Assembly (NCBI RefSeq): GCF_014898055.3 | Contig: NW_023605083.1 | Location: forward strand, 60,428,228 to 60,492,227 | From: Talpa occidentalis | Taxonomy: Eukaryota > Chordata > Mammalia > Eulipotyphla > Talpidae | Length of the DNA stretch: 64,000 nucleotides | Direction: 5' to 3' | In this document: positions 60,719 to 64,000 of the stretch, in pieces | Layout of the letters: each line of letters begins with the position of its first letter | Position numbering within the stretch: the stretch's first letter is position 1 | The notes under the pieces: model-generated | The model's database searches: none | What the model was told of the DNA's origin: nothing | What the model saw: only the letters and a program-made list of their open reading frames with translations | Made by a program: the position numbers and the translations under genes

Positions 60719-60884
60719 TATTTATAATAGCTATTTCATATTCTTATTCATAATCTCTGTCAGCTCTCTGTTTCTATTGAGTAATCTTGTGAGAACTTAA
60801 ATTTTAAAGTAGCGATGTAGTGAGAACAATAAAAGAGTGTTATATATCAGGGGAGAAATTTCTAGTTTTGAATTGGAAAATTCA

Positions 60885-61345
60885 ATATTGAAAAGATGTC
60901 AATCCTTCCCAAATTAATAATAGAATCTAATAACTTTCCAATCAAAATTGAAAAATTTACTATTATTTGAAACATTTATTCTAAAATGTATCTAGCCAAA
61001 AAGGTATTAAAAATAGCAAAAGCAAACTTTCATTGATTGCAAGTCTGCCAGAAAACAAAAGAAGGAATAACAATAATTAAAATAAGCAAGCATTGATGTC
61101 AGTTGGATGAATAAATAATTGAAGAGGATAACAGAAACTGATCAAAATTATATAACTTTTTTGTAAATAATAAAAGTGAGGAAAATATGGATTATCAATT
61201 GAGCTGTAATAAATGACTTACAACTTAAGGGGAGATGAACTAGTAGGTAAAAACATGTAGGCAAATAAACAATTAGGTAAAGAGTATAATAGGCATTTTT
61301 AACATAAGACCCAAAGCAGATATTATTCTGAAAAAAGATTAAAAT
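60885..61345 (+). mobile_element. Decayed L1 ORF2 relic
   Basis: Starts with TTGAAAAGATGTCAATCCTT and CCCAAATTAATAATAGA, then CCAATCAAAATTGAAAAATT and ATTCTAAAATGTATCTAGCC, and later AACAGAAACTGATCAAAATT. This is the order of the L1 ORF2 segment downstream of the reverse-transcriptase domain. Frames are broken throughout. It lies on the opposite strand to the adjacent L1 relic, so it is a separate insertion or an inverted piece. Confidence 0.6.
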
Positions 61346-61377
61346 ATTTAACTACATAAACTGGGTAACCATTTTGT

Positions 61378-62670
61378 CTTGGATCCTATGGCTTGGATCC
61401 AGGACCTAGCCTGAGTCTTAGTCCTGGTCCTGAGTCTGGCTGACTGGTCAACCTCAGACTTCTAGCTGCAAGGCCCAAGGCCTCAGTCCAGGTCCCACAT
61501 CCCAGATCTGGATGGCTGATCCACCAGGCCTGAGGCCTGAGTCTGGGTGCTGGGTCCTGTGTCCTGTGTCCAGCCAGCCTGTTGACCTCAGACTTGTAGC
61601 CATGAGCCCTGAATATGGGTCCTGGGTCCAGGGACTAGCTGGCTACTTAACGTTGAACTTGGAGCCCTAAGGCCTGAGGCCAGGGTCCTAGTATACCTAG
61701 GTTGGTGAACCCTGGTTTTGTTTTCAGTATAAAGATTTAGTTCTGGCCCTGGATCTCAGGTCTGGACAGCTGGTCAACACTGTAATCTACCCAATAGGCC
61801 CTAAGCCTCAGTCTGGGTCACAGGTAAAGGGCTGGTCTTCTAGTGGATCTTGGACTTTAAGGCGCAGGGAAAGAAGCTTGGACCATGAGTCCAGTCAGCT
61901 TGTCAACCTTGGACTTCTACAAGGCCTAAGGACTGAGAACAGGTCTGGATCTTGGAACTGGGTGTCTGTTTGACAATGGATTTGGGGCTACAAGATCCAA
62001 GGCCCTGGCCTTAGGTCCTGGGACCCAGATCTGGCTGGCTGGTCAACCTCAGACTTGGTCCTACAAGGGCAATATTTGAGTTTGAATCCCGGATTCCAGA
62101 TCTGGACAGCTGGTCGACCACATACTTGGAGCTGTAAGGGCAGAGGCTTGAGTATGGGTCCCAGGTCCCAGGTCTGGGTAACTGATCAATGTTGGACTTG
62201 GAACCAGGTCCTAGGTTGGACCAGCTAGTTGACCTCAGACTTGTATCAGTGAGGACCAAGGCCTGAGTCTGGGTGCTGGGAGTCTGAGTCCAGATGGTTG
62301 GTTGACAATGGACTTCTAGCCTCTAGACTCTTAGTCCTGGTCCAGGGTCCGGCAGTGGGTTAACCTCAGACTTCTAGGCACTAGGCTTTAATCCTGAGTC
62401 AGATCCTGGGTCCTGGGTCCAGCCAGCTGGTCGATCTCGAACTTGAAGACATGGAGCTTGCAGCTTGAGTATGGGTATGGGTAAGAGTCCTGGGAGTGGG
62501 CCTTTGTTGGACAACGGACTTGGGGCCTTAAAACCCAAGTCTTGGATCCTGAGTCCTGGGTTCGGTGGGCTGGCCAAATTGTTGACCTCGGACTTCCAGC
62601 AGGAGGACCAAATCTGAATTTGTGGGCAGATTGCCAGATCTGGACAGCTGGTCGACCACATACTTGTAGC
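61378..62670. repeat. Degenerate minisatellite, about 70-bp unit, about 18 copies
   Basis: The recurring anchor is CAGCTGGTCAACCTCAGACTT followed by a TAG/GAG and AAGGCCnAAGGCCTGAGTCTGGGTCC-like half. Spacing between successive anchors, measured on CTT, is mostly 58-77 bp (for example 61916, 61983, 62056, 62127, 62199, 62315, 62373, 62444, 62521, 62595, 62665), with a few double or short steps. Units are diverged by tens of percent. Flanks are AT-rich LINE relic (left) and unique DNA (right). The several open frames of 66-150 codons here, repetitive and rich in proline/serine/arginine, come from the array. Confidence 0.93.
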
Positions 62671-64000
62671 TTGGAAGTTCCTTCCACAGGCTGGGCCCCT
62701 GGGTTTCCTCTTTTATTACACTTATCATTAAGTTGTTTACATGCTTCTTTTTTTGCTAGGCTGGGACCATGCTTTTCCTTTAAATCTTCATCCTGTTGCA
62801 TAATAACTGAAAGCCTGTTCCCCCTCAGTGTTCGTGGCACCTTCTGGATGTGGATTTGGGCAAAAATTATCAGACAGATGAAGAACTTGAAGTTCAGAGA
62901 TGTGTTTGCTCAAGCAAACACTGAAACCCAAATCACCAGTTTTGTATGTAGACTGAGGATATTTCCTAAACTCTAACATCATCTCATTTGTCCAAGAAGA
63001 GAATTGGATATTGTGAGGCAAGAATGGAAATGAAGCAGTGTAATTAGTTGGAAGAAAAATGTCTTTGAGCACACATCCAAGCAGATGACCCTAGGTTTTG
63101 TTGGTGTTTAGAGTAGCAAAGCATGTAGTCATGGATTCTATAGCTTTCTGGTCAAGAAAATTAAGCCCTGTTGCCCTAATGCATCTGTGGTAATGGTACT
63201 TGAACATTCCTACCCATTTTGTAAATGAATTTTCTCTATGAATCTAGCATGCACCACTGGGCTCAGTTCTCCCAATTGAGAGAACGGCCATTCAAATAAT
63301 TCTCTATATTCCATGATTTAGATGAAGACCCTAAGTCAAGAAAGATGACCTAGCAAGACGAGCTGATAACATGTAACATTATTACAGGAAAAAGAAAAAA
63401 AAAAAAAAGCCAGCAATCTCCAATGAGAAGACCCTGATTTGAAGCCTAGTTTCAACATTCATGATATAAATTCTCCCAGCCTTAGTTTCCTCATCTAGGA
63501 TGATCACACTACTGACCTCACACTATATTTTCCAAATGACACAGCATTTCTGAAAGTGATTTGTAATCTACCCCATATGGTATAGATTTGAGCATTTTAT
63601 CGGAACTAGAAGGAATCTCAATTTTTAGACCTAAAGTTGATGCCCATCAAGGGTTTAGTGATTGGGAAAATTCACACATCCTTCCTAGTTTCTCCTCTCA
63701 ATCCTTCAAGTTATACACATATTTATAACTACTCATATTTCTGCATAAGACTACCTGCTGAGAACGAAACATGACAGATTGGTCTTGCTCATTCATAGAA
63801 GTACCCAAATGGGGGTGAGAATTTCTTTGCATCTTGGGAGGAACAGCCTATTAACTAGCAACTGCATTGTGGGGTGGGGGGAGGAAAAGTAGGGATTATG
63901 AATTGCAAAAGGCAATGTCAACAAGGTTGCACCTTACCCTAGGGTTATCAGCTGAAGGGTTAAGAGAGCACAGAAATTCAGTCTGTATTTCCCTTGTCAA
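62671..64000. other. Non-coding stretch with a MIR relic
   Basis: A MIR-like core lies at 63425-63555 (GATTTGAAGCCTAGTTTCAA, CAGCCTTAGTTTCCTCATCT, + strand). An A-rich run lies at 63388-63408. No gene is recognised; the overlapping frames at 62542-62976 (+) and 62788-63072 (-) lack motifs. Confidence 0.5.

Larger units (their letters stand above)
60100..60720 (-). mobile_element. L1 3' relic (reverse) split by a SINE
   Basis: The left part (60100-60220) has TTTATTAAGGGTGATTTATA, CACAACAAAATTGACAAATT and a GAATGTACAAATTAATGAGTT block. The right part (60506-about 60720) has CACTCTGGCCACTGAAAGC, TATTATTCTGCTTTATCTC, AATTTTGACTTTTCTAAAAC and TTGTCACTTAATATAGTGC. This follows the reversed 3' end of an older L1 subfamily. 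The SINE at 60221-60489 interrupts it. Confidence 0.6.

Noticed and set aside
61378..62670. CRISPR array
   Set aside because: Units are contiguous and diverged, with no short identical repeat separated by unique spacers, in a mammalian context.
62388..62840. 150-codon and neighbouring frames as a repetitive protein
   Set aside because: They arise from the roughly 70-bp minisatellite; the unit is not a stable multiple of three and units shift frame.

Overview
The window is vertebrate nuclear DNA from a placental mammal. It carries 3' ends of LINE-1 elements, worn MIR, L2, HAL1-like and MLT1-like relics, A-tailed SINEs flanked by target-site duplications, and CA, TC and AT microsatellites. The density of stop codons in all frames, the lack of any compact gene array and the retroelement load exclude a bacterial, phage or organelle origin. 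The L1 3' ends read like those of laurasiatherian mammals. The dominant SINE is tRNA-derived and is not one I can name: it does not match what I know of primate Alu, rodent B1/B2, carnivore Can, horse ERE, hedgehog, ruminant or horseshoe-bat Rhin-1 elements. I therefore cannot give a species; a bat or another less-studied laurasiatherian is a guess.

I find no protein-coding gene, no functional tRNA, rRNA or known ncRNA gene and no CRISPR. The open reading frames of 60-197 codons lie in retroelements, microsatellites, an ancient repeat or unrecognised sequence, and none shows a family motif or exon structure. The stretch is best read as intergenic or deep intronic.

Layout. 1-1.5 kb is a 5'-truncated L1. 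1.5-8.1 kb holds MIRs, two SINEs and old L1-like 3' sequence. 8.2-16.4 kb holds a YY1-like site, one copy of a dispersed repeat, a 157-bp local duplication, a SINE, a GC-richer unique island (14.95-15.68 kb) and an A-tailed retrocopy-like segment. 16.4-19 kb is LINE relic with a nested SINE and an MLT1-like LTR. 19-37 kb is mostly unique sequence with six SINEs and an inverted L1 3' UTR. 37.7-42 kb is a nest of L1, LTR, SINE and the second dispersed-repeat copy. 42.2-42.9 kb is a repeat-free block with clustered AT-rich motifs. 43-49 kb holds L2, ancient interspersed repeat and MLT1-like sequence. 49-60 kb is AT-rich with several microsatellites. 60-61.4 kb is L1 relic with a nested SINE, followed by a degenerate 1.3-kb minisatellite (61.38-62.67 kb) and unique sequence to the end.

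The most informative content is the SINE family. There are twelve copies, most with clean target-site duplications. They have a tRNA-like head with A and B boxes and a tail that joins AATAAA to a TCTTT Pol III terminator. They fall into at least two subfamilies, and a pair of about 97% identical copies shares a diagnostic insertion. The minisatellite, the local duplication and the filled/empty paralogous SINE site are the other points worth checking. All repeat-family names here are from memory of consensus features and were not searched.
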